From NCBI RefSeq assembly GCF_004683965.1, contig NZ_CP038436.1:3162001-3226000 (forward strand): 64,000 bases of DNA, written 5' to 3'. Shown here piece after piece: positions 10,147-18,239 of this stretch (position 1 is the first letter of the stretch; every line of letters begins with the position of its first letter). Source of the stretch: Nocardioides seonyuensis (lineage in GTDB: Bacteria; Actinomycetota; Actinomycetes; Propionibacteriales; Nocardioidaceae). The position numbers and the translations under genes were made by a program. The notes under the pieces are model-generated. The model was not told the origin of the DNA. It saw only the letters and a program-made list of their open reading frames with translations, and searched no databases.

Positions 10147-11943
10147 TCACAGGGCGGTCGGGTCGAGGTCGACGGTGGTGCGGTCGCCCGTCCGGAGGAT
10201 GCCGAGCCACGATTCCACCAGGGGGAGCTCGTAGGTGAGGAAGTAGTGGGCCGCGCCGCGCTTGCCCTCGAAGAACGAGCCCTCGCGTCCGTGGGCGGCG
10301 ATCTCCTGCTCGACCCACAGCCACGCCACCACGAGGTGCCCGAAGGCCTCCAGGTAGTAGGACGCGTTGGCCAGGGCGGCCTCGACGTCACCGCCGAGCA
10401 GCAGGCCCTGGGTCGTCTCCAGGAGCTGATCGAGCGTCGCCGCGAGCGCGGTCGAGTGCTCGGCCGTTGCCCCACCGAGGGCCTTGCCCCGCGCGACGGT
10501 GTCGCCGATGCGAGCGGCGAGCTCGCCGAGGTCGGCGCCCTCGCGCTGGGGGACCTTGCGACCGAGCAGGTCGAGCGCCTGGATGCCGTGGGTGCCCTCG
10601 TGGATCGGGTTGAGGCGGTTGTCGCGGTAGAGCTGCTCGACGGTGAAGTCGCGGGTGTAGCCGTAGCCGCCGTGCACCTGGATCGCCAGGTCGTTGGCCT
10701 TCAGGCACCACTGCGACGGCCACGACTTCGCCACCGGGGTGAGGAGGTCAAGGAGCCCGCTGGCCGTTCCGCGGGCCTCGGCGGTGTCGCCGGTGGCAGC
10801 CTCGTCGACGAGCCGGGCGCAGTAGAGGATGAGCGCCAGCCCGCCCTCGACGTACGCCTTCTGCGTCAGCAGCATTCGGCGCACGTCGGGGTGGTCGATG
10901 ATCGGGACCGGCGCGGTCGCGGGGTCCCGCTGCGCCAGCGGGCGCCCCTGCGTGCGGGTGCGTGCGTAGTCGAGGGCGCGGAGGTAGCCGTTGTAGCCGA
11001 GGGCGACAGCGCCGGCCCCGACACCGATGCGAGCCTCGTTCATCATGTGGAACATCACCGTGAGGCCACGACCGAGCTCCCCGACGAGCTCGCCGACTGC
11101 CCCGGGCCGGCCACCGGGCTCGTGTGCGCCGCTGCCGAACGACAGCAGAGTGTTGGTGGTCCCGCGGTAGCCCATCTTGTGGTTGAGCCCCACCAGGGCC
11201 ACGTCGTTGCGCTCGCCGAGGCTGCCGTCGTCGCCGACCAGGAACTTGGGGACGACGAACAGCGAGATGCCCTTGACCCCCGCCGGGGCTCCGGGTGTGC
11301 GGGCGAGCACCAGGTGCACGATGTTGTCGGTGAGCTCGTGGTCGCCACCGGAGATCCACATCTTGGAGCCGGTGAGCCGGTAGGTGCCGTCGTCCTGCGG
11401 GACGGCCGTGGTGGTGAGGTCGCCCAGTGACGAGCCGGCGTCGGGCTCGGAGAGGCACATCGTGCCGAACCAGCGGCTCTCGATCTGGGGTACGGCGTAC
11501 TTCGCGACCTGCTCGGTCGTCCCGTGGGCGACGAGCAGGCTGGCGTTACCCAGTGACAGCGCCGGGTAGGCGTAGGCGCCCACCGAGCCCGCACCGAGGA
11601 ACGTGGACGCGGCCGCCCTCACGACGTACGGCAGCTGGGCTCCGCCGTGGTCGTGGCTGAAGCTGCTGGCCGTCAGCCCCGAGTCGGCGTAGACGCGCAG
11701 CGCCTTCGCCAGCTCCTCGGGCTGCTCGACCTTGCCGTCCGAGCCCATCCTCGGCTCCTGGGCGTCGAGCACCTGGTTGATCGGCGCGAACACGTCCTCG
11801 GCGATCTTCTCGGCGAGGTCGAGGGTCGCGTCAAAGGTCTCCCGGTCGTGCTCGGCGTAGTGCTCGCGCTCAGCGAGCCGGTCGACCCCCAACCAGTCGT
11901 AGAGGAGGAAGTCGACGTCCTGGCGGGAGAGCACGCGGGTCAT
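10147..11943 (-). CDS. Acyl-CoA dehydrogenase with long C-terminal extension
   Basis: 598 residues, longer than the usual 380-400. The dehydrogenase core has CLSEPDAGSSLGDL (FAD/substrate contact), GSKMWISGGDHE and IQVHGGYGYTRDFTVEQLYRDNRL (C-terminal FAD motif). These are followed by an extra helical domain of about 150 residues as in the FadE5/C-terminal-extension group. It would carry out the first step of beta-oxidation, passing electrons to ETF. The ATG at 11943 has only a weak ribosome site. It is the first gene of an operon with the carboxyltransferase. Confidence 0.9.
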   Translation of the reverse strand: MTRVLSRQDVDFLLYDWLGVDRLAEREHYAEHDRETFDATLDLAEKIAEDVFAPINQVLDAQEPRMGSDGKVEQPEELAKALRVYADSGLTASSFSHDHGGAQLPYVVRAAASTFLGAGSVGAYAYPALSLGNASLLVAHGTTEQVAKYAVPQIESRWFGTMCLSEPDAGSSLGDLTTTAVPQDDGTYRLTGSKMWISGGDHELTDNIVHLVLARTPGAPAGVKGISLFVVPKFLVGDDGSLGERNDVALVGLNHKMGYRGTTNTLLSFGSGAHEPGGRPGAVGELVGELGRGLTVMFHMMNEARIGVGAGAVALGYNGYLRALDYARTRTQGRPLAQRDPATAPVPIIDHPDVRRMLLTQKAYVEGGLALILYCARLVDEAATGDTAEARGTASGLLDLLTPVAKSWPSQWCLKANDLAIQVHGGYGYTRDFTVEQLYRDNRLNPIHEGTHGIQALDLLGRKVPQREGADLGELAARIGDTVARGKALGGATAEHSTALAATLDQLLETTQGLLLGGDVEAALANASYYLEAFGHLVVAWLWVEQEIAAHGREGSFFEGKRGAAHYFLTYELPLVESWLGILRTGDRTTVDLDPTAL

Positions 11944-12110
11944 GGCCGGAGTCCAGCACGGCGTCGACTTCGGCGTCCATTCGCTCGTCCGGCTCCAGAG
12001 ATGGTTGCGTCGTTCGATTCCGCCCACACGGAGAGCCTTCTTCGCTAACGTCACGGGACCTGCTGGACGTCGTGGCCGCTCGGGCCCGCCGGCAGGGAGG
12101 GGGAGGACCG

Positions 12111-13628
12111 ATGGGCGAGGAGTCCTGGCACGAGGCGCGATTGATCCCGACATCGGGAATCAATGGAGCGGAGGAACAGGAGCGGCGTGCGACGTCAGCC
12201 CTGTTGGCTGTGCTCTCTGCGGTCAAGGAGTTCGGTCGCGGCTTCGTGAAACCTTTCGGTGCTCCTGCCGGGACGCTCGAGTGCTTCATCGAAGTGCCAT
12301 TCATGCTGGGCGAGCAGCGTCTCTATCCCGACGGCCTCATCCGTGTCTCCCGCGGAACGACGACATGGACTGCGCTGGTTGAGGTCAAGACGGGTCCGAA
12401 CAAGCTTGCCACCGAGCAACTGGAGAACTACCTCGACATCGCCCGCGAGAACGACTTCGACGCAGTCATCACCATCTCCAACGAGATCCCCGCCATCGCT
12501 GGGCAGCATCCGACCAAGGTGGACAAGCGGAAGCTTCGAAGGGTTGCGCTGCACCACGTGTCCTGGTCCAAGGTGCTCGCAGATGCAGTGCTGCAGAAGG
12601 AGTTCCGAGGTGTGGCGGACCCTGAGCAGGCTTGGATCCTGGGTGAGCTGATCCGATACCTGGAACACCGCAAGTCCGGTGCACTCGAGTTCGAAGACAT
12701 GGGCGAAGCGTGGGTTGGAGTGCGTGATCAGGTCGCCGCAGGGACACTGCGCCCCTCGGACAAGGGGATTGCTGAGGTTGTGGCGCGCTTCGACGCGCTC
12801 CTGCGCTTCTCGAGTCTCCAGCTGGGCCGTCAGCTCGGCACCGAAGTGATCCCGGTTCTGTCACGCAAGGAGCTTGCCGATCCAACATTGCGTGCGCAGC
12901 TGCTTGCCGAGTCTCTCTGCGCAAGCGGCGTACTGTCTGGCGCCATTCGAATCCCGGATACCGTCGGGCACCTCGTAGTGACTGCGGACCTCCGTGCTGG
13001 CAGCGTGACCTGCCACGTGGATGTCGATGCCCCGCGTGAGGGTCGCGGCACGACGCGCGTCAACTGGCTCGTGCGACAGCTCAAGAACGCACCCGACAAG
13101 ACACGCATCGAAGCATTCGTGGCCCATGCGCGAGGATCGCAGGCGGCTGAGCTCCTCTCGACCGTTCGCGAACAACCAGGAAGCCTCGTCATCGACCCGA
13201 CGAAGGAGCTCAGGGCGTTCCGCCTGGCCATGAGCACGCCCCTCGGCACCAAGCGGGGACGCGGACGTGGCGCCTTCATTGACTCAGTCCTGTCGGCCGT
13301 GGACTCGTTCTATGGCGAGGTGCTCGGCGCGCTGAGGGCGTGGTCCGCGGCCCCGCCCAAGATGCGGCCGGTGCCCATCCAGCCAACCGAGGTCGACGAA
13401 GCTGTGTCCCCCGCCTTGGTGTCTACCGACTACTCATCGCAGGACGGTGCAGAGTCGGGGATTGCTGCATCGCCGTCTACACCCTCCGACGAGGTTCAGG
13501 ACAGCGGTGTGGAACAGGAAGCGGAGATCGAAACGGTCCAGGGAATGCCCTCCACCCCTGAAGCCAGCGAACCACATGATGCTCAGGAGTCGACCGCACG
13601 GCTAGTGCCAACGGATCCGGTGCCTTGA
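12111..13628 (+). CDS. PD-(D/E)XK nuclease-fold protein of unknown role
   Basis: 505 residues. The N-terminal part has a textbook PD-(D/E)XK core: LYPDGLIRV with Asp74, ALVEVKTG with Glu91 and Lys93, then TEQLENYLD with Gln103. This is the metal site of restriction-like nucleases, with EQERRATSALLAVL as the preceding helix. The middle is unrecognised alpha/beta. The last 100 residues (after about 405) are acidic and disordered. GGGGGAGG precedes the ATG at 12111. Base composition is visibly less GC-rich than its neighbours, suggesting transfer. It could be a stress or defence nuclease, but no partner modification gene is nearby. Confidence 0.75.
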   Translation: MGEESWHEARLIPTSGINGAEEQERRATSALLAVLSAVKEFGRGFVKPFGAPAGTLECFIEVPFMLGEQRLYPDGLIRVSRGTTTWTALVEVKTGPNKLATEQLENYLDIARENDFDAVITISNEIPAIAGQHPTKVDKRKLRRVALHHVSWSKVLADAVLQKEFRGVADPEQAWILGELIRYLEHRKSGALEFEDMGEAWVGVRDQVAAGTLRPSDKGIAEVVARFDALLRFSSLQLGRQLGTEVIPVLSRKELADPTLRAQLLAESLCASGVLSGAIRIPDTVGHLVVTADLRAGSVTCHVDVDAPREGRGTTRVNWLVRQLKNAPDKTRIEAFVAHARGSQAAELLSTVREQPGSLVIDPTKELRAFRLAMSTPLGTKRGRGRGAFIDSVLSAVDSFYGEVLGALRAWSAAPPKMRPVPIQPTEVDEAVSPALVSTDYSSQDGAESGIAASPSTPSDEVQDSGVEQEAEIETVQGMPSTPEASEPHDAQESTARLVPTDPVP

Positions 13629-13674
13629 CGACTGAGGTCGTCGCGCGAAGCCGCGTGCGGTCTGGCGAGTTCGG

Positions 13675-14097
13675 TCAGGTGGCACCGCTGGGCAGGCGGC
13701 GGAAGAAGCCGACCAGGAACTGCCGCATGCTGAACTGGTCGTCCCAGACGGCGATCCGCCCGTCGCGTACGACGAAGGTGCCGCGCACCGGGAAGACGGA
13801 CCGTAGTGGTCCGATCCCCAGCACGTCGGTGCGATCGGTGAGCACCACGCCGTCGTCCGCCGCGCGGTGGTGGGTCACCACGGAGAAGGACATGCCGGAC
13901 CTGACCATCGCGTTGAACGCCCGGCGCACGTGGTGGCCGCGCACGGTCGGCAGGCCGGTGTTGCGCCACTCGACGTCGGGTGTCAGGAGGGCCCCGGCGG
14001 CCCGGACATCGCTGCGGGCCAGTGCGTCGAGCATGGCATCCACGGTTGCGATGTCCGAGTCGTCGTCGCGGGAGCCGAGGTCTTCTGGTGTGGGCAC
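13675..14097 (-). CDS. Limonene-1,2-epoxide hydrolase / SnoaL-like protein
   Basis: 140 residues of the NTF2-like fold from a GTG start. VDAMLDALARSDVRAAGALL forms the first helices and LTPDVEWRNTGLPTVRG the cone entrance. DRTDVLG and VVRDGRIAVWDDQFSM carry the Arg-x-Asp and Asp arrangement of limonene-epoxide hydrolases. The last strand ends in FFRRLP. The exact substrate is unknown because many SnoaL-like proteins share the fold. It converges on the PD-(D/E)XK gene with a 46-base gap. Confidence 0.75.
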   Translation of the reverse strand: MPTPEDLGSRDDDSDIATVDAMLDALARSDVRAAGALLTPDVEWRNTGLPTVRGHHVRRAFNAMVRSGMSFSVVTHHRAADDGVVLTDRTDVLGIGPLRSVFPVRGTFVVRDGRIAVWDDQFSMRQFLVGFFRRLPSGAT

Positions 14098-14220
14098 GTC
14101 CGACAGACTCGCATCCCGGCACCGCGCAGGCGAGTGGCGAGAAGCTGGGTCCCGCCAAAATTGAGCACTTTTTCACGCTCTTGACCGACCTGGCTGCTTC
14201 TCGAGGGCACCCTGTGTTTC

Positions 14221-14442
14221 ATGACGGGCGTGACGTTCGAGCGGGTCTCGCTGATCGGCGAGCTCACGGGGGCTGCTGATGACTTCGCTGCGCGCGCGGT
14301 GATGCAGGAGGCCCGTCGCGACAGTGCGCGGCCCGGCACCGGCGCCCATCACCTGCATGCCCACTCGGCCACCCTGTGGCGCCTCGCTGAGCGCAGCCTG
14401 CGGGCTCGCATCCAAGAGCTGGAGTCGGACTCGGTCATGTGA
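14221..14442 (+). CDS. Small hypothetical protein
   Basis: 73 residues, unrecognised. It looks helical and charged (LIGELTGAADDFAARAV at the start, LWRLAERSLRARIQELESD at the end), with a histidine-rich middle GAHHLHAHSA. It lies between the epoxide-hydrolase-like gene and the 3' end of the HNH gene, converging on the latter with a 7-base gap. The ribosome site is weak. It may be spurious. Confidence 0.35.
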   Translation: MTGVTFERVSLIGELTGAADDFAARAVMQEARRDSARPGTGAHHLHAHSATLWRLAERSLRARIQELESDSVM

Positions 14443-14449
14443 GCCTGGT

Positions 14450-15784
14450 CTAGGTCCGTCTGTGGAAGCTGACCTTGTTGTCGGGGCCGGTGCGTGTCTC
14501 GTAGCGCTTGTCGTGGGCTCGTCGGTGGTGGTGGGGGCACAGCAGGCGCCCGGTGTCGACGTTGGTGGGTCCGTGGTCGGCGGTCCATTCGAGGTCGTGG
14601 TGGGCGTGGCAGGCGTCCGGTGGCATGTCGCAGCCTTCGGCGGTGCAGCCCTTGTCGCGTACGGTGAGCGCGATGCGCTGGTACTTGGTGTGGAACCTCT
14701 TGGACCGGCCGACATCGAGCGGCATGGACTTCCCACCGAGCACGAGCGGGATGATCCCTGCTTCGCAGGCGAGACGTCGGGCGGTTGAGGCGCTGATCCG
14801 GTCGCCGTTGCCCAACGTCGCAACGCCGAGGCCGGTGTGGAGGGCCTTGAGGTCGAGGGTGACCACGACGGTGGCGTTCACGCCCGCGGATTGGGGGAGC
14901 TGGTCGGCGGGGTAGCGCTCGATGAACTCGCCGAACGCCTGCCCGAGCCGTTGCGGGGTGGGTCGCCACTCCTCGGTCTTGGCGTCCTTCAGCTCGTCGT
15001 GGTCGTGGCGGGCGGGGTTGGCGATCGCGTGCAACGCCAGGCGCAGTGCGGCGCCTTGATGGGTGGGGAGGGCGAAGCGGCCCCAGGTCTTGCCGTGGCC
15101 GTCGTCGTGGAGCTTGAGGAAGGCGGTCGCGGCGGCGTTCTGTGTCTCCTTCTCGAGGAGCTGCTGCTCCAACGCTTCACCCACCTCGGGGGCGACGACG
15201 TCGAGGATGCGCTTGCCGACCCGGCGCAGCACCTTGGCATCGTGCTCGGCGGCGATCTTCAAGAGGTGGTCACGCGCCTGCGCACGGATGTCGGCGTCGA
15301 TGTGGCGGACCTGGCCGTCGGGGGTCTCGACCTCGTCGGGGATCGCGTCGACCGCAGCCACGATGACCTGCGCCTGGTCCACCCGCAACGAGCCAGCAGC
15401 CAAGGCCTCACCGACCGGCAGATGCAGGTCCTCCTCGAGCCTCTTGCCCAGACGGACCAGCCGTGCGGCCTCGCCGCGGGTCAGCCGCGTCCGTCGCGCC
15501 CACCACTGATGGGTGTGCCGTGCCCCGATCTCATCACCCAACCGGCGCCGATCCGCCTCAGCGCTGACCCGGCACGCCTGCGCGGTCACCCGACCAACCG
15601 CGGACGTCGCCGCCTCCAGCACCCGCGTCACGTCCGGGTCAGACAGCGCGCCCAGCGGCAGCGAGCCGAGCTCGTCCAGCGCCTCGCCAACCCGCGCCAG
15701 CACCCTTGCCACGTGCGGCGAGGCGACCAGCTCGGTGCCCGGCGCACGCCACCCGTGCTGCGGGTCGCTGGCGGAGATGCTCAA
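14450..15784 (-). CDS. DUF222 (13E12 repeat family) HNH endonuclease
   Basis: 444 residues. A helical DUF222 domain fills about residues 30-330, and a C-terminal HNH treble clef follows: CTAEGCDMPPD, then CHAHHDLEWTADHGPTN and LLCPHHHRRAHD with the metal and catalytic His/Asn. This actinobacterial family is highly multiplied (13E12 repeats in mycobacteria). The start is TTG 15784, preceded by a GAAGGGACC-like site. A near-consensus LexA box lies 31 bases upstream, consistent with damage-induced expression known for some 13E12 genes. Confidence 0.9.
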   Translation of the reverse strand: MSISASDPQHGWRAPGTELVASPHVARVLARVGEALDELGSLPLGALSDPDVTRVLEAATSAVGRVTAQACRVSAEADRRRLGDEIGARHTHQWWARRTRLTRGEAARLVRLGKRLEEDLHLPVGEALAAGSLRVDQAQVIVAAVDAIPDEVETPDGQVRHIDADIRAQARDHLLKIAAEHDAKVLRRVGKRILDVVAPEVGEALEQQLLEKETQNAAATAFLKLHDDGHGKTWGRFALPTHQGAALRLALHAIANPARHDHDELKDAKTEEWRPTPQRLGQAFGEFIERYPADQLPQSAGVNATVVVTLDLKALHTGLGVATLGNGDRISASTARRLACEAGIIPLVLGGKSMPLDVGRSKRFHTKYQRIALTVRDKGCTAEGCDMPPDACHAHHDLEWTADHGPTNVDTGRLLCPHHHRRAHDKRYETRTGPDNKVSFHRRT

Positions 15785-15815
15785 GCGGAGGGTCCCTTCA
15801 GGATGAATTCACTGT

Positions 15816-15831
15816 TCGAATGCGTGTTCGA
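15816..15831. promoter_or_regulatory. Near-consensus actinobacterial SOS (LexA) box
   Basis: TCGAAT GCGT GTTCGA differs by one base from the TCGAAC-N4-GTTCGA operator of Gram-positive/actinobacterial LexA. It lies 31 bases upstream of the TTG start of the DUF222-HNH gene, a position suited to overlap its promoter. Confidence 0.7.
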
Positions 15832-15897
15832 TTCTAGTGCGGACTACTGACACCGACAGCGCCGCTGACAGTGCCGCCGCGTTCCTAGACTGAGCCG

Positions 15898-16254
15898 ATG
15901 GCTGATCTGGAGAGTGTCGAAGCTCGGATCTGGGAGCTCCTCGAGCCCTACAGGGAAGAGCTCGAGGAAGCGACCATCTACGGCATGCCCTCGCTGCGCT
16001 GGCCCGGATCCGGCAGCCACGACTACTTCGCGGCAGTGCAGCGGAGCGCACGCAAGGTGAGCCTCTACGCGATCGCCGTTGACACGTGGCCGGAGACGCT
16101 CCAGCCCTCGTCCGCGAGGTTCCAGTCCACACGCACGGGCAAGGCGACCTTCTCCTTCCCGTCCCTGGACGACGAGCTCGCTTCCGAGCTCGAGGAGTTC
16201 CTGCGGCGGTTGTACGTGCTCTACCGCGAGCACCACTCGAGCGCGACGACCTAG
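15898..16254 (+). CDS. DUF1801 (YdhG-like) family protein
   Basis: 118 residues matching the small DUF1801 alpha/beta fold. ARIWELLEPYREELEEATIYG leads into MPSLRWPG, then DYFAAVQRSARKVSLYAIAV and GKATFSFPSLDDELASELEEF. The family is common in actinobacteria, sometimes linked to iron or stress, with no proven activity. The ATG at 15898 has no obvious ribosome site and may be near-leaderless. It is divergent from the HNH gene. Confidence 0.75.
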   Translation: MADLESVEARIWELLEPYREELEEATIYGMPSLRWPGSGSHDYFAAVQRSARKVSLYAIAVDTWPETLQPSSARFQSTRTGKATFSFPSLDDELASELEEFLRRLYVLYREHHSSATT

Positions 16255-16274
16255 GTCGCCGGTGCTGCACGCAG

Positions 16275-16865
16275 TCAGCCGTCTGCGACGGGTCGTCCCA
16301 CCACCAGGGACTCGAGGACCTCCGGGGCGAACGCCTCCGCGGTCTGCACGTCCAGCTGGGCTCCCAGACCATCCAGGACACGGGTGAAGAAGGACCGTGC
16401 GGCGGCGGCGAAGACGATGTCCGCGATGTCGCCGTCGTCCAGTCCGACGGCTCGGAGCGCGTCGACGTCCTCCTGCCGGACGGACGAGGCGTCTCGAGCG
16501 ACCTGGCCGGCGAACCAGTAGACGGCGCGGTCCTGCTCATCGAGCCCCTGGCCACTGGGGTCCTCCGCGAGCGCGGCCAGTGTCGCCTCGTCGTCACAGA
16601 CGTCCCGCAGGAACTTCGAGTGGGCGGCGGTGCAGTAGGTCGAGCGGAGCGCCCTGGCTGCGGCGATGGTGGCGATCTCGAAACGACGCCGGTCCACGCC
16701 CTCGCGCACGCTGGAGCTGAGCTGGGTCCAGGCCTCCGCCACCTCCGGACGCGTGGAGAAGGCCCCTGCGTAGTTCGGGAGGAACCCCCAGGCCTGCTTC
16801 TGCTGTCGGTAGAAGTGCGCGAGTGCTCCGGTGGCGGAGTCCTCGGGGATGGTGGCGATGAACAC
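16275..16865 (-). CDS. AhpD-like / carboxymuconolactone decarboxylase-family protein
   Basis: 196 residues, GTG start. Helical AhpD-like fold: FEIATIAAARALRSTYCTAAHSKFL is the active-site helix pair, later DIADIVFAAAARSFFTRVLDGLGA. AhpD peroxidase-related proteins normally have Cys-x-x-Cys-x-x-x-His. Here the first Cys is Ser (STYCTAAH), leaving a single Cys with the His, so classic disulfide reductase chemistry is unlikely. It lies 65 bases downstream of the MerR gene on the same strand. Confidence 0.75.
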   Translation of the reverse strand: MFIATIPEDSATGALAHFYRQQKQAWGFLPNYAGAFSTRPEVAEAWTQLSSSVREGVDRRRFEIATIAAARALRSTYCTAAHSKFLRDVCDDEATLAALAEDPSGQGLDEQDRAVYWFAGQVARDASSVRQEDVDALRAVGLDDGDIADIVFAAAARSFFTRVLDGLGAQLDVQTAEAFAPEVLESLVVGRPVADG

Positions 16866-16930
16866 GCCTCATCCTGTTCCCTCGGACCACCACCTGACCA
16901 GTGTCGCGCCCTGCGAGTACCCAGATCGGG

Positions 16931-17572
16931 TCAGCCGCGGTGATCCTCGCCGAAGCGCTCGTAGCTGTAGTGCTCCTGCGCCAACCGCCGCAGGGAAGCC
17001 AGGACCTCGCCGAACGTGACGCGTCCGACCACCATCTCCTCGAGGAGTCCCTGCCGGTCCTTGGCGTCGTCGAGCCGGCCGAGCTCGTAGCGCGCGATCC
17101 GGTCGGCCGCCTCCACGTAGGGCACCAGGTCCTCAGGTCCGCCGGGGTGCGTGTCGTGACGGATGACGGTGGCAAGGGTCGCTGCGAGCAGGTCGCGATC
17201 AGGGCTGTTGGCGCGGGTGTGGGTCCAGCCCGCCTGGGCGACGATGTCGTCGACGACCAGGCGCGCCATCTCGTGGGCTTCGTCCGGCTCCGGAGGCGTG
17301 GGGGAGAGGGCGTCGGAGGCTTCGGCGAAGAGCTCGTGGATCGTCTCCTCGCCGGAGCCTGCCGCGGCGATGAGGCCACGTAGCCGCTCGACAGGCACGT
17401 GACCCACCTCGCGGAGGATGCGCAGCAGGCGGAGCTGCCGCACATGCCGGTCGTCGTACTCAGTGAGGCGGGGAGTGATCCGCTCGCCATCGGGGAGCAG
17501 GCCTTCACGCAAGTAGTACTTGATCGTCGCCACGGGGACCTCTGTCCGCTTCGAGAGCTCTGACATCCGCAC
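16931..17572 (-). CDS. MerR-family transcription regulator
   Basis: 213 residues. The N-terminal winged helix reads MSELSKRTEVPVATIKYYLR and then LTEYDDRHVRQLRLLRILREVG, the MerR HTH and wing. The C-terminal 130 residues are helical and lack the metal-binding cysteines of MerR/CueR, so the ligand is probably organic. The GTG at 17572 is preferred because AGGAGG lies 8 bases before it; ATG 17566 and GTG 17590 are alternatives. It is divergent from the DUF4188 gene across an inverted-repeat region, its likely target. Confidence 0.85.
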   Translation of the reverse strand: MRMSELSKRTEVPVATIKYYLREGLLPDGERITPRLTEYDDRHVRQLRLLRILREVGHVPVERLRGLIAAAGSGEETIHELFAEASDALSPTPPEPDEAHEMARLVVDDIVAQAGWTHTRANSPDRDLLAATLATVIRHDTHPGGPEDLVPYVEAADRIARYELGRLDDAKDRQGLLEEMVVGRVTFGEVLASLRRLAQEHYSYERFGEDHRG

Positions 17573-17610
17573 GGTGAGAACCTCCTGCACTGCTCTTGAC
17601 GGCCGCTGTT

Positions 17611-17646
17611 GATAGTGTCACTGTCTTGCTAGAAAGTATCGCTATC
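17611..17646. promoter_or_regulatory. Divergent control region with imperfect inverted repeat
   Basis: GATAGTG at 17611 and CGCTATC at 17640 form an imperfect inverted repeat (6 of 7) with a 22-base centre. It lies between the divergent MerR and DUF4188 genes, in a local AT-rich patch with TTGATA and TAGAAA-like hexamers. AGGAGG for the rightward gene follows directly. This suits a MerR operator, but the boxes are approximate. Confidence 0.45.
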
Positions 17647-17659
17647 TAGGAGGCGTGTC

Positions 17660-18226
17660 ATGAGCGGAACGAGACGAGTCCCGAGGGGGTATGCCACGGC
17701 GGCGGCTCGCGCGCCGCACGGTGTCCGCGGCGGCCAATACGTCGCCGTACCCCAGGACGAGGACGTGGTGGTGTTCGTCATCGGCATGCGCATCAACCGG
17801 CTGCGCCGGGTGCGGTCATGGTGGCCTTCGTTCGTCGGGATGCCCCGGATGCTCAAGGAGCTCGAGGCGCAGCCCGACTCGGGACTGCTGGGGGCCACGC
17901 TGCTCTTCGGTGGGCGCACGCTGATGGTGGTCCAGTACTGGCGCAGCGCCGAGCAGCTCGGCGCCTATGCGCGCGACACGGCCAAGAGCCATGCGCCCGC
18001 CTGGGCCGCCTTCAACAGGGCCGCCGCTCCCACGGGCGACGTCGGCATCTTCCACGAGACCTACGTCGTGCCGGCCGATCGCATCGAGTCGCTCTACGGC
18101 AACATGCCCGCCTTCGGACTCGGGGCCGCGGTCGGGTCGGTGGCTCGGGGCCAGCAGGCGCCGGCGCGCAACACGGCCCACGAGCGCATGGTGTCGACCG
18201 AGCCGGACTACGAAGAGGTGTCCTGA
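17660..18226 (+). CDS. DUF4188 family protein
   Basis: 188 residues. The centre holds the ferredoxin-like heme/monooxygenase-type fold of DUF4188: VVFVIGMRINRLRRVRSWWP, then LLGATLLFGGRTLMVVQYWR and GIFHETYVVPADRIESLYGN. The family is linked to aldoxime dehydratase-like or monooxygenase-like folds with no proven reaction. A strong AGGAGG precedes the ATG at 17660. The divergent MerR gene probably regulates it. Confidence 0.8.
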   Translation: MSGTRRVPRGYATAAARAPHGVRGGQYVAVPQDEDVVVFVIGMRINRLRRVRSWWPSFVGMPRMLKELEAQPDSGLLGATLLFGGRTLMVVQYWRSAEQLGAYARDTAKSHAPAWAAFNRAAAPTGDVGIFHETYVVPADRIESLYGNMPAFGLGAAVGSVARGQQAPARNTAHERMVSTEPDYEEVS

Positions 18227-18239
18227 CCAGCTGGTCAGG
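18222..18239. terminator. Perfect 18-base palindrome containing two convergent stop codons
   Basis: CCTGACCAG joined directly to CTGGTCAGG. The left arm holds the TGA of the DUF4188 gene and the right arm holds the TGA (as TCA) of the FBP-domain gene. As RNA it could form a hairpin only by opening the central bases. Position suggests a shared bidirectional end signal; there is no U-run. Confidence 0.45.
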
